A stretch of DNA of 64,000 nt from Apostichopus japonicus (taxonomy: Eukaryota; Echinodermata; Holothuroidea; Aspidochirotida; Stichopodidae), in the NCBI RefSeq assembly GCF_037975245.1, contig NC_092567.1:15557876-15621875 (forward strand). The letters are read 5' to 3'. The position numbers were made by a program, and so were the translations under genes. Under the pieces are notes generated by a model. That model ran no database searches, was not told where the DNA came from, and saw nothing but the letters and a program-made list of their open reading frames with translations. This document shows, piece after piece, positions 24,001 to 34,079 of this stretch (within the stretch, counting starts at the first letter, position 1; each line of letters starts with the position of its first letter).

Positions 24001-24778
24001 TGTAGAGTACGTATCTTTGTGTTATTCGAAACAAATGCTGTACAGTCAGCTCAACGTTGTACATTGCAAGAAACATCCATACGATATTTCGGTACGTTTA
24101 AGCATTATTTACTGCTTCAGGGAGTTATTGATCAAAACGAAGTTAAGTCATATTGAAAAATAATGTTTCTGTTAAGGTTATTAAGCTTATCAGTTATACT
24201 TTCAAGAAATCATTTTTATTTGTTAAATAATGACCAGTATAATAACAGTATAATAGACGCACAAAGTGTACACTATTAACACTGTTAACGGTTAATTAGT
24301 CGGCCTCGTGTGTACTGAAGTACACACTGAATTTTTGGTAACATAGACCTATGTAACCTGCAGAACGAAAACAGTACATTAAGTTGTTAAGTGATATTCT
24401 TTGTAAAACTTGTATATCTTTGAGAAAACTCTTTCACACTCAGTATTTTAGTTGAAACCTCATTTCAAGTATTGGCACAAACTCGAGCCATCAGAAGATC
24501 CTTTTTTAGATGTATTTATTATCGTCATGCATGTAGGTGCTGATGAACTAAATTTAGTCAACCGGTGACAATAGTTTGACCTCGATGTTATTATAGCTGT
24601 AAGTTAATTAAGGCCAATGGTTTCTTTACCTTGGTTATATAGGACAGCATCGAACATCTTGTACGATTATAAATTTAAATGTTATTATATAAGGAGGTCT
24701 TAAGATGACAGCTATTCTCTCCTCAGAAAATAAAACAAGTTAATCCACATTGCGACTTATGAAGCCCGACAGTTCAAC
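21039..24778. other. Intergenic region between two divergent receptor genes
   Basis: About 3.7 kb separates the start codons of the minus-strand pseudokinase gene and the plus-strand Ig-NACHT gene, so both promoters should lie here. No confident core promoter element, RNA gene or repeat is identified. Frames at 21852-22187 and 23401-23619 have no recognisable domain. Confidence 0.5.
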
Positions 24779-24845
24779 ATGACGTCAAATTACCTTTTGG
24801 GAGTTGCATTTTTCATTACAATTGCTTTACCAACTAGCTATTCAG
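24779..24845 (+). CDS. Signal-peptide exon of the Ig-NACHT gene
   Basis: ATG then MTSNYLLGVAFFITIALPTS, a hydrophobic signal peptide, with donor GTAAGT and phase 1. The preceding TGCGACTTATGAAG contains an upstream ATG (24759) that runs quickly into a stop, so 24779 is chosen. Confidence 0.78.
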
Positions 24846-27800
24846 GTAAGTATTAAATTGTTTGCTTTATTTTATTTCTTAACTGTTTCTTCTAATAACA
24901 GTTTTACCGTTACTATATGACACATTACTTTATCTTAGAATAACGATGTTACCATGAGACAGTAAAAGATAATCTTACTCACTTAAAAGTATAAATCTTT
25001 ATATGATACTTTTGCTTTTAAAATATAATGATGATGCTTCTTATGAATGATATTAACATTTCTATAAATGGTCTTTTCACAAAGCGTCGCCACTTAGATG
25101 TCCAGAAGAACTGTCTGTTGAAAAAGGCAGCATACTCGTTGTCAACTGTTCACTCACCACGTCTACACTTACAGAGCTATACTGGTTCGTAGGAAATAGT
25201 ACGAGCTCGCCACCCATCGCGCAATTGGTATCTGGTGTCCAACACGTTTGGCCAGTGCAACACTACGATATCAGCGAAGATGGTTCACTTATCATCAAGA
25301 GCGTTGGTCGTAATCAGACAGGACCTTACACCATCTTACACTTTATGGAAGATTTCGAGAAGGAACAAGACACCGTGTTTATAAATCTTATAGGTAATGA
25401 TCATGTTATACAAGTAAATATGTAAGTCAGATCAATTTGATTAGATAAGATCTAGAAAACTGTAAGAATCAAATAGAACATATTACCTACCCGCTTACAA
25501 TCATTTATCGAATAATCATTTGAAAGTGACTGTTTTCTCATTACCTCTTGTTTTAAATTATTCAATTAATACATTTTACTACTACAGTGGCGATTCTTTT
25601 ACTTGCATGAATATCTGTAATTGTTCCTCTGGCTTTGTAAATATACTCTACTTTCTGAAATTCAGCGAGCGGGTAGGATAATGAATCTTGTATATCACAA
25701 GCTGCTTGTTTAATCTTTCTTATTTGATTTTGTTTATTCCCTTAGAGGAGCCGTGCCCAATGATAGACCAGTGTACCTCATGCGAAGATTGTCTAATACA
25801 AGCCACTGAAGATCTTATACTTCTCACGTGCACTATCACCAGTCCAACCATAGAGAAAATATCACCAATATGGACTTACAATAATGGAAGTATAATTCAA
25901 GGTCGAATACACGAAGAACGACTGTCGGATAATTCGTGGAATGTCAGTGTCAGTTTGCACATTCAAAGCTTGAAATGTGGATTGGCAGTTTTGCTATGCT
26001 CCAGTTCCATAAGGGGACATGAAAAAACAGTAAGGGATGCTAAAGTAAATGTAACGTTTGGTGAGTGGTTTTTGTTGTCTTGTTAGAACTTAGGTTATTA
26101 TGTATAACCATTACTCAGACCCATTTATGTTATGTCATGTAATGTTATAGTCAAACCTGATATTCTTACTTTCAGTCAAGTCAAAAACAGGAAGTGTCAA
26201 ACTATGTCAAAGAGACATTCCAAACCGAATTTATTTTATTACCGTTATATACGCGTTTAGTCAATTTCGACAAAAGTAACTGGGATACTTTATTGAACTA
26301 TAATCTTGTGTCTAACCTATAGTTAATGCTGCCGTACATAATGATGAACCTGTTATTAAAGTTTACTTTTAGATTGAACATACTTTGTGCATACAAAGTC
26401 AGCTCAAAGCACCGTATTGCGTTTGTAACGTACATACATGAGCACAGAGTTTAATTAGATGTAATAAGCAAAAAAGTGTCATAACGCATTCTGAATTAAA
26501 TTGTGTTAAGATTTCAGGTATTTAGCAGTTTCATTTATTAGATGTGTAAATGGTGTCACAAGTATCGCATATTTTCATGGTCCAAGTTACGGGACAGCTA
26601 AAAAATCATCATTAAAATAATGTCTTTTTGTTTCAAATTTTCATACAGGTTTGTTTATATGTTTGTCTTTCTGTCACTGTCATTTACATTATATTTACTT
26701 ATGAACTTATGCGCATGTTTTTTCATTTCATATTAATAGTGTCATGTGATGATTTACAAATACCTAATGATGGAAATGATCCAATTCTCATTGTGACGTG
26801 CGTCATTGCAATCGTGATCATTCTTACTACGATTGTACTTATTGCACTGTATTGCGGTAAGTGACTTTCTATTTAACAGTTTTACCATTCTATTAGAAAA
26901 AGAGAAAGCAAAATCACAATGCTCACATTGCACGGAAAATAGATAAGCAAAAAAATATTAAGTGCAATAGGAGATGTATCTACATAAAGGCCCATGTTGC
27001 AGTTTACATGTTTTGACATGTTGTATAATATCTTCCCGATCCCCTCTGGTAGGTCTACATGAAAAGTTGGGTAATAATTACAACAGTTCACTTTCTTACA
27101 TTTGGCACATATTATGTCACACAAAGGTTAGGGCATGTAGCACTAATACGTTGAAGATAAATGTTTTACAGGAGGTAATTACAAAATGCGAAGGCATCAA
27201 GTCATGAAATTCATGAAAGTATAATTCCCCCCAACAAGAAAAAATTCTGATAACGCTGCCGTTGGTTCAAGTTCATTTGCATAGTTTTCAAGTATACATA
27301 CATTTCGTGGATAATGATTGATAAATCCAAGTATAAGAGACCTATTGTAACGCTTACATTGCAGTAGAAATCCACAGATTGAAGAATTGTGTATAGCCCC
27401 AGGTTTGCCCGATTTGTCTTTGAATTTCAAAGCATGTTGCTACGTGCTAACTTGCAATATATGTAGTCAACCTTTCATCAAACGATATGGTAGCTTTAAC
27501 ATATCGTTCTAATACACCTTTTGAAATACAAACAATTAACGAAATTATTTCGTGTAACTTGCGTCGGTTTGTTATCTTGTGTGTACGTTATAAATTAATT
27601 GTGATAAATGACAAACGTCCAAAGGAGACGCTTGAAGAATGACGGCAATGAGTGATACACGAGTAACGAGAAAAAACCGATCCAACAAGATCCTAAGAAT
27701 AAGACTAAGTGATCGAGATATTAACCAAATGGTAACAATCCTTAGCCTGCAATTGAAGTGCTTGTAAGGAAGCTTAATGCGTTCAAGATGTTAAGATATT

Positions 27801-29013
27801 AAATTACCTGAGATTGACAGTTTTTGTGAAAAAGTACACCATTTCGATTTTTGATATTTTTTGACTAATATGTGGCCAAAGGTTACCTGAATTCTTTATC
27901 ACATATATATATATATATATATAGTTTGATTCTTGTCCATTTATTGATATCAACGAAGACTGTGTGATATGTTGTGGTTTTCTATTTAATTTACCGAATT
28001 TCACACAGGTCGCCGTTGCAAAAGAGACACGAAGAATGAAGATGAATATGAAGATGGAGATGTATGTTTCTTGAAATTAATGCTTTCATTCATGTTTTAA
28101 TTACAGCAATTACATTTACGTTTTTCTAATTTGCATATAAGCTCCAAGATTTTCATCATTGTGCAAGTTAAGCTTATTTGTTACACTATGAATGATACAA
28201 AATGAGCGATAGTAGCAGTTGTTGCTCGTATTTGCATTTATCAATGTACAATACTATGATTGAAGCAAATGCTAGAACATAGGAAAATATCTCTATTTAC
28301 ATAGGAATAAAAGGTTAGAAAACTGCTTAACTACTGCAAACTGTTAAAATTTGTTTCATAATCGACGGTGGTGAGTACGATGATTTGTTATGTCGATCTG
28401 TCCTTCACATTGAGTACGATTGTTATTAATCTCACCTTTTTTGCAGCTTAAGGAAATCGATCCCTTGATCGACCGGTTCTTGAAGACACAGTTACAAATT
28501 GTAACTCCTAAAGGAGAACGGAAAGAGATGTCCGCTGCATCTTTCTTTGATTCTGATGTCGAATGGAAGAACACGAAGCGTATTATTTTTTTAGGGGATT
28601 TTTTAACTGAAGAAACGCCGATTGTTAAACAGGCAAACTCGATGTGCTCTCTGGAGAACTTCGATGAAACCCTTTTTATTGTTGATTTAAAGAAACTTAA
28701 TTTTGAAGCAGATTTTGCTAAAGAAATTCATAAACAATTACCTCCAGACAGCAAGTATTCTCTAGGTGAAGTCCATGACTTGTTATCGAGCAAGTGTTGG
28801 TTGATATTAGATGGTGGTGGTAAACCGTTGGAGCTACCAAAGCCTCCTGATTCGGAAGAAGGTATCAATGTAGAAAATGCTACACTATTAGACGTGTTAT
28901 GTAAAAATAAGAATAATCTTCTAAGAATTTGGTTTACTTCTATACCTTCAGTTCCTAGTAATAATTTCAGTGATTATACGAAAATATACTTGTCGAAAGC
29001 TAATGAAAATTAA
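24779..29013 (+). CDS. Ig-Ig-transmembrane receptor with a truncated, degenerate NACHT-like cytoplasmic domain
   Basis: Six exons join in frame: 24779-24845 (signal peptide), 25085-25393 (Ig 1), 25746-26060 (Ig 2), 26740-26856 (transmembrane), 28009-28061 (linker) and 28447-29013 (NACHT-like, stop TAA). The total is 1428 nt, 475 residues. The first four introns are phase 1 and the last is phase 0. The cytoplasmic part aligns with the NACHT gene at 59.7-61.0 kb: TKRIIFLGDF against TLRRVLFVGDI, IHKQLPPDS against ISKQLPEDC, LLSSKCWLILDGG against IKNERCLLIFDGS, and LRIWFTSIP against VRIWLTSRP. The P-loop reads GDFLTEETP instead of GDIGCGKTS, the acidic residue after the Walker B Asp is lost, and the sensor TSRP is TSIP. 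The protein then ends after about 14 residues. NTP hydrolysis is not expected. An Ig ectodomain fused through a membrane helix to NACHT is unusual; classical NLRs are cytosolic. Confidence 0.8.
25085..25393 (+). CDS. First Ig-like exon of the Ig-NACHT gene (non-canonical, no F-strand Cys)
   Basis: Phase 1-1, 103 codons. The core reads LRCPEELSVEKGSILVVNCS, then LYWFVGNST, EDGSLIIKSV and TGPYTILHF. The canonical YxC of the F strand is PYTIL, so the usual disulphide cannot form. The cysteine of VNC may pair with the early CP cysteine instead. NCS, NST and NQT are N-glycosylation sequons. It is the paralogue of the exon at 415-717. Confidence 0.85.
25746..26060 (+). CDS. Second Ig-like exon of the Ig-NACHT gene, cysteine-rich
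   Basis: Phase 1-1, 105 codons. It has PCPMIDQCTSCEDC at the start, ILLTCTI on the B strand, IWTYNNGS on the C strand, WNVSVSLHIQSLKCG and VLLCSSSIRG on the F strand. Canonical B and F cysteines are present, plus a cluster of four near the N-terminus. NGS, NVS and NVT are sequons. The donor is GTGAGT. Confidence 0.83.
26740..26856 (+). CDS. Transmembrane exon of the Ig-NACHT gene
   Basis: Phase 1-1, 39 codons. SCDDLQIPNDGNDP is followed by ILIVTCVIAIVIILTTIVLI, ending ALYC before donor GTAAGT. This is a single long hydrophobic helix. The next exon (28009-28061) begins GRRCKRDTKN, a basic stop-transfer, then the acidic EDEYEDGD. Confidence 0.85.
27895..27925. repeat. Short (TA)n microsatellite in an intron
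   Basis: About 11 TA units (ACATATATATATATATAT) lie in the intron before the linker exon of the Ig-NACHT gene. Confidence 0.9.
28009..28061 (+). CDS. Cytoplasmic linker exon of the Ig-NACHT gene
   Basis: After TTTCACACAG it encodes RRCKRDTKNEDEYEDGD and ends in phase 0 at GTATGT. Basic residues adjoin the membrane and an acidic run follows. It is short but bounded by good splice sites, and its phases (1 in, 0 out) match both neighbours. Confidence 0.75.
28447..29013 (+). CDS. NACHT-like exon without a functional P-loop, truncated
   Basis: Starts after TTTTTTGCAG in phase 0 with LKEIDPLIDRFLKTQLQIVT. The Rossmann-like order is kept: IIFLGDF (beta-1, P-loop degenerate), LFIVDLKKLN, CWLILDGGG (beta-3) and LRIWFTSIP (sensor-like), with the stop soon after. 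Everything C-terminal to sensor 1 seen in the minus-strand paralogue (about 250 more residues) is missing. AATAAA at 29389 could serve as its polyadenylation signal. Confidence 0.78.
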   Translation, partial: LKEIDPLIDRFLKTQLQIVTPKGERKEMSAASFFDSDVEWKNTKRIIFLGDFLTEETPIVKQANSMCSLENFDETLFIVDLKKLNFEADFAKEIHKQLPPDSKYSLGEVHDLLSSKCWLILDGGGKPLELPKPPDSEEGINVENATLLDVLCKNKNNLLRIWFTSIPSVPSNNFSDYTKIYLSKANEN

Positions 29014-29388
29014 TCACATAACTCAATAACAAATCTTTGAATGAAAATATGGTAAACGAAACACTCTCCTGTTATAATGGGAACGTACACAGAATATAGT
29101 AGCTAATGTTACATATATTATTCTCATTACGTTTGAAACAAATTTGACAAAGACAATTAACCACCAGAATTTTTTAATGAGCAACTAAGGTCGGAATCTG
29201 TGTTTGTCTCCTAGAAATTTTCTATTTGTAAATCATGGAGTTATATGTTTTTCGTCTTCAAATTACAGCAATCGGAAACATAAAGTAAACATTATCGATT
29301 CCTTTTATTAGTAGAAATGATATGTAAACTTATTTTGATTTAGTTTATAAAAGTATGAAGATTCATTGTCTAATATGGATTAGAATAG

Positions 29389-29394
29389 AATAAA
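29389..29394 (+). terminator. Candidate polyadenylation signal AATAAA
   Basis: AATAAA lies about 375 bases after the stop codon of the Ig-NACHT gene on the same strand. It is a plausible 3' end, but such hexamers are common in AT-rich DNA. Confidence 0.35.
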
Positions 29395-29816
29395 AGTGCA
29401 GTTTTGTCAAATTAATGTATTATTTGAATTACTTGTCGGTTAGTGTAGTACCTTTGCAATTTGATATTGAAAATGACCTGATAACCATTAGACCGACACT
29501 GCATTGAATCAGGTAAGTCACAATTACAGTACTTTGCCTTGTATACATTACATTATATGTCCTGAAATATACAGTACCATAGCTTTGGGCTGTTCATTCT
29601 AGAAATACCGACGGCCGTAAAATCTGCACACTAGTAAATCAAAGGTATATTACAGCTGGATTCCTTAACGTATTATAATAATAACGACACGATAAATCAT
29701 GATGTGTCCTACATAAGCTAGACATGAGGTATATTTGAATTCACATTACTGGTTTTGTATTCATCAATATGAGAATACATTGGCATGTAGTACTTTGCAA
29801 TATAATTTTTTTGTTT

Positions 29817-31090
29817 GTTTGTTAACTATATAACATGGATCGTGTGGGTGTTAATAGTTTCCCTGTGGAAAAAAGAGAGAGAGACGGCGAGTAGACCTAC
29901 AGTGTACACGTTTCACAATTTGGATATGACGACATGATGGGTTATTTTCTTTACAATTTATGAATTATACCGTTAATATAATTAGCCAATCGAAGTTTCT
30001 TATAAGTTTGTGTTGACTTTTATGGAATCGTGGAGTCAATGGAAATGTCCTTCCTCTTTGCAAACATCCATTTTCCGAATCTGATCCGACAATGATATGT
30101 TTGATTGGATTTTGACGCAGCAAAGTTACGTGTAAAACACAACGAATTACGTCATTTTGAAACACTTTGGTTCCCACTGAGTGGTGTTACTAGGTTACAC
30201 TAATGTTATCTCAAATGATTGGCAAATTCTCTTAACACAAACGTCGCCCGGTTAAAAAATTAATTCATGATAACTGATATTTCCTGGCGGTTTACTGATG
30301 TATACATACTATGACAATTACATAGCTCTTTTGTTTGTACGAATCTGAGACTCCAAGCCCTTTTAGAAGTTTTAGATAGGAGGGACCTTTTCATATGTCT
30401 CACGAGAATTAAATCACATGACTAGTTTTGAAATCATCATATTGTTTTCGTCTTTTTGCATGCAGTCTTTGCAATATTTTGTTAACTATATCGAATTGAG
30501 CGTATGGGTCTAAATAGTTGTCCTGTGGAAAAGAAAGAGGGAGACGTCGAGTAGGCCTACAGTGTCCACGTATCACAAATTGCATATGACGACATGATGG
30601 GTTATTTTCTCTTCAATTTGTGAATTATTACCGTAAATATAATTAGCCAAGGGAGACGAAGTTTCCTATTATAGTTTGTGTTGACTTTTATGAAATCATG
30701 GTATCAATGGAAATTTCCTTCATTTTGGCAAACATCCATTTTTTCCGAAATTGATCCGAATATGATATGTTTAATTGGATTTTGACGCAGCAAAGTTGCG
30801 TGTGCAGCACAACGCCTTACATCATTTAGAAACACTTTGGTCCCACTGTTACTAGGTTACTGGCATGTTGTCTCAAGTTATTGGCATATTCTCTTAACAC
30901 AGACGTCGCTCTGATGAAAAATTAAATTAATGATAACTGAAATTTTCCTGGCGGTTAACTGATGTATATGCACTATAACAGTTACGTAACTCTTTTTTTG
31001 TTACGAATCTAAGGCTCCAGGCTCTTTTTAAGAAGCTTTAGATAGGAAAGGGACCTTTAGATACCTCTCACGAGAATCAAATCAGCCTGG
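29817..31090. repeat. Diverged tandem duplication, unit about 0.65 kb
   Basis: Copy 1 (about 29817-30420) and copy 2 (about 30478-31090) share many blocks: GCATATGACGACATGATGGG / GGATATGACGACATGATGGG, GGATTTTGACGCAGCAAAGT, AAACACTTTGG, TTACTAGGTTAC, TCCTGGCGGTT and CACGAGAAT. They differ by substitutions and small indels. No coding capacity is seen; it is probably a duplicated intergenic segment or an old repeat. Confidence 0.8.
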
Positions 31091-31939
31091 GTATTATTAA
31101 ACTAGACATGATAAGACACTGACTTATATTAGACGATTTGACTTTGAATATAAAGTTACCTCATTGAGGACAATAACTATTAGAATTACATAGAATCGTT
31201 GATCAATAGCGTTACGCCATTCACTAACGGTTCAGGGAACGTTTCGCTTAAACCTAGATCATCAACACTTGTATTGATGCACCTACACCCCTAATTTAAC
31301 CGAGAATATTACACAGTGTCCACATGAATACCGAACGTTTATCACAGAGCACCCTCTATGAGACATCTTACCTGAACCACCAGCCTTTACCTTTCGACGA
31401 GCGCATTCTTGCATCAGAGCGGGTCCCCTTTTCAAAATTAGTCCGGCACAGCAATGAACCAATATCAAACACATTACTCGTCCTGTGACACTTTTTTTTG
31501 CAATCATACTAAAGTTTGTACCATAGGGCTACCGATGAGCACTGTTAGTACCTTCTGGCTAAACATGCATATTTGTATAGTAGACCTACGATACTATGAT
31601 GTTGCTAGGAAGTGCTTATCATCAAGTAACAATCTAACATTTTCTATTCGTCGTGTATTTTGCTTGTGGTCTAATTATATTTAAATGGTGTAATTGATAT
31701 GGCAAGAGGTGTTTTCTACATGTTAAATGGTTTGCATGCCTTTATTTAAAGAGGTTATGAAATGGAAAGATTTTTCTTTATCATCGTGTTCTGTACACTC
31801 GTTGCTTCCAATGATACCCAATTTGTGTCAAACAAAGTGGGTATCATTAAACAAAGCTTGCATCCTCGATGAATAAAAGATCAACAATTCGAGGGTAATT
31901 AAAACTTTCTAAAAATTGTGTATATACGGTAATGCGGCG

Positions 31940-31972
31940 TGACGTCAGTCGAGGAACTCAGCTCACTTCCGG
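31940..31972 (+). promoter_or_regulatory. Promoter-like cluster: CRE palindrome and ETS-type motif
   Basis: A perfect TGACGTCA (31940-31947) is followed 17 bases later by ACTTCCGG (31965-31972), an ETS/GABP-type core. Both are typical of TATA-less animal promoters. They lie about 150 bases upstream of the ATG at 32101 that opens a THAP-like frame. Confidence 0.4.
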
Positions 31973-32100
31973 AGCGCTTTGTTTTAAATTCTTAAACGTC
32001 TGGAAACACACAACATTACACTGTTGCAGCGCTCTGTATTAATTGAGATTTAGTGTTTGGAGTTCTGTTTTTACGTAGATTTATCTCGTAACTGTTAAAT

Positions 32101-32356
32101 ATGCTGAGCCGATGTGTGGTTGCAGTTTGCTCCACCACAAGTAAAGACGGATTTCACCTGCACGCTTTTCCGAAAAATGACAGAATTGAAGAATTTGGAC
32201 ACGACTCGTTCAAAACACTACACATACACAACGTTACGAATGCTTTTGGTCCTATACTTTTGCCAAATTATTTTTTATGACCATAGCATAGGCCTCCTTG
32301 ATGTAGCAAATGACGATTTGTTTTATTGGTTACCTTATATTTTACACAGAACTTAA
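32101..32356 (+). CDS. Possible THAP-type zinc finger start, incomplete
   Basis: From the ATG the frame reads MLSRCVVAVCSTTSKDGFHL and then HAFPKN. This matches the N-terminus of THAP domains (M..C....C.........FH.FP). Beyond FPKN the similarity stops: no R..W and no C..H pair is visible, and the frame soon closes. It may be a first exon whose donor is not obvious, a decayed gene, or the end of a THAP-bearing transposon. The end coordinate is only a limit. Confidence 0.3.
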
Positions 32357-32694
32357 AGCCAGTTGGTCAATCAATTCTAGATCTGCAATTTTTCTTTTGT
32401 GGTAAAACTGGCGTTGCGTTATGACTTTACGTAACAGTTGATAGATACAATTACACGGGCTAGCCTGTTAAACAACGTCTATAAGTTAGGTCTAGACCTC
32501 ATGTTACCACTACTAGCACTTTAGGGTTACACTTGCACTGTACAGAATGCCACATTTTCCTTGCACTGTAAGTAACAACATTCTAGAAGCTTAGCTACGA
32601 AGTTAAGTAGCAGGATCATTGACATTCGAGATCATTTAAATCAATAACGGTGGTTTTGTTTATGCTAACCGACCAATTTCGATTCAGGATAGTC

Positions 32695-33755
32695 CAACCG
32701 TTCTGCTCGGGGACTTCGATCGGCAGTATGGAAAGCCATTTTAACATTTAATCGGGAATTTTAGATACCTGAAATTGTTTCTTATTTCAGATATCTGAAA
32801 TTGAATTCGAGATATCTTAAATAGATTTCGAGATATCTGAAGTTCTAATTCAGATATCTGAAATTGAATTCGAGATATCTGAAATTGAATTCGAGATATC
32901 TAAAATAGATTTCGAGATATCTGAAATTCTAATTCAGATATCTGAAATTGAATTCGAGATATCTGAAATTGAATTCGAGATATCCGAAATTGAATTCGAG
33001 ATATCTGAAATTCTATTTCAGATATCTTTAATTTAATTCGAGATATCTGAAATTGAATTCGAGATATCTGAAATTGAATTCAAGATATCTGAAATTCTAA
33101 TTCGAGATATCTGAAATTGAATTCGAGATATCTGCAATTGAATTCGAGATATCTGAAATGCATATGCATAAATTTCCGATTAAATGTTAAGATGGCACGT
33201 ATGGAAAGCCATTTTAACATTTAATCGGGAAATTTCAGATATCTGTAATTGAATTCGAGATATCTGAAATTGAATTCGAGATATCTAAAATTCTATTTCA
33301 GATATCTGAAATTGAATTCGAGATATCTGAAATTGAATTCGAGATATCTGAAAATGAATTCGAGATATCTGAAAATGAATTCGAGATATCTGAAATTTTA
33401 TTTCAGATATCTGAAATTGAATTCGAGATATCTGAAATTGAATTCGAGATATCCAAAATTCTATTTCAGATATCTGAAATTGAATTCGAGATATCCGAAA
33501 TTGAATTCGAGATATCTGAAATTGAATTCGAGATATCTCGAATTCAATTTCAGATATCTGAAATTCCCTGGTATTTCGAGATATCTGAAATTGATTTTAA
33601 GATATCTGCAATTATTTGTAGATATCTTAAATAAATTGGAGATATCTGTAATTTAATTTGAGATATCTGAAATTATTTCGAGATATCTGAAATTCCTTAT
33701 TAAATGTTAAAACGGCTTTCCATACGGCAGCGACACGTCTCGGCCATCGGGATCG
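32695..33755. mobile_element. Inverted-end element with two arrays of palindromic GATATC minisatellite
   Basis: The left end carries GTATGGAAAGCCATTTTAAC and ATTTAATCGGGAA. The right end carries the inverted form (TTATTAAATGTTAAAACGGC, TTTCCATACGGCAGCG), and a direct copy of the left end recurs at about 33198-33235. Between them run two arrays (32760-33160 and 33235-33700) of roughly 21-bp units GAATTCGAGATATCTGAAAT. Many unit junctions are perfect palindromes, such as AATTTCAGATATCTGAAATT. The NSRYLKL-rich open frame at 33249-33656 is a translation of the array and not a gene. Confidence 0.85.
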
Positions 33756-34079
33756 TTTAACAATTCTTCGAGAGGTCTCTGGGGAATACTTTGACAGCGA
33801 ATTTCTGGCGTCTGAAGCCGTTTTTGCGGAAAGTTGTGCATGGGTGGTGTTGTAGTAATGCAGATAAACCATTCCAAGACATGAAAACCCACCACTTCAT
33901 AACCTCTTTAAAGATATATGTATTACTAAGATCTAGAGTCAGAGAAGTTGTTTTATTCAACCATTTCCTTCTGGCAAATGAGGGTAGGAGGAAGTTGGAG
34001 GTGTTGTTGTTCCTATGTTCAAAAGATGGCGAAAAGGGGATCCGTACCCAGTTTAAAGTAAAGCAATAGAGTACAAAAT

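Noticed and set aside
33249-33656. 135-codon frame of NSRYLKL repeats, looking like a repeat protein
   Set aside because: It is the translation of the 21-bp GATATC minisatellite; unit length divisible by three keeps the frame open by chance.
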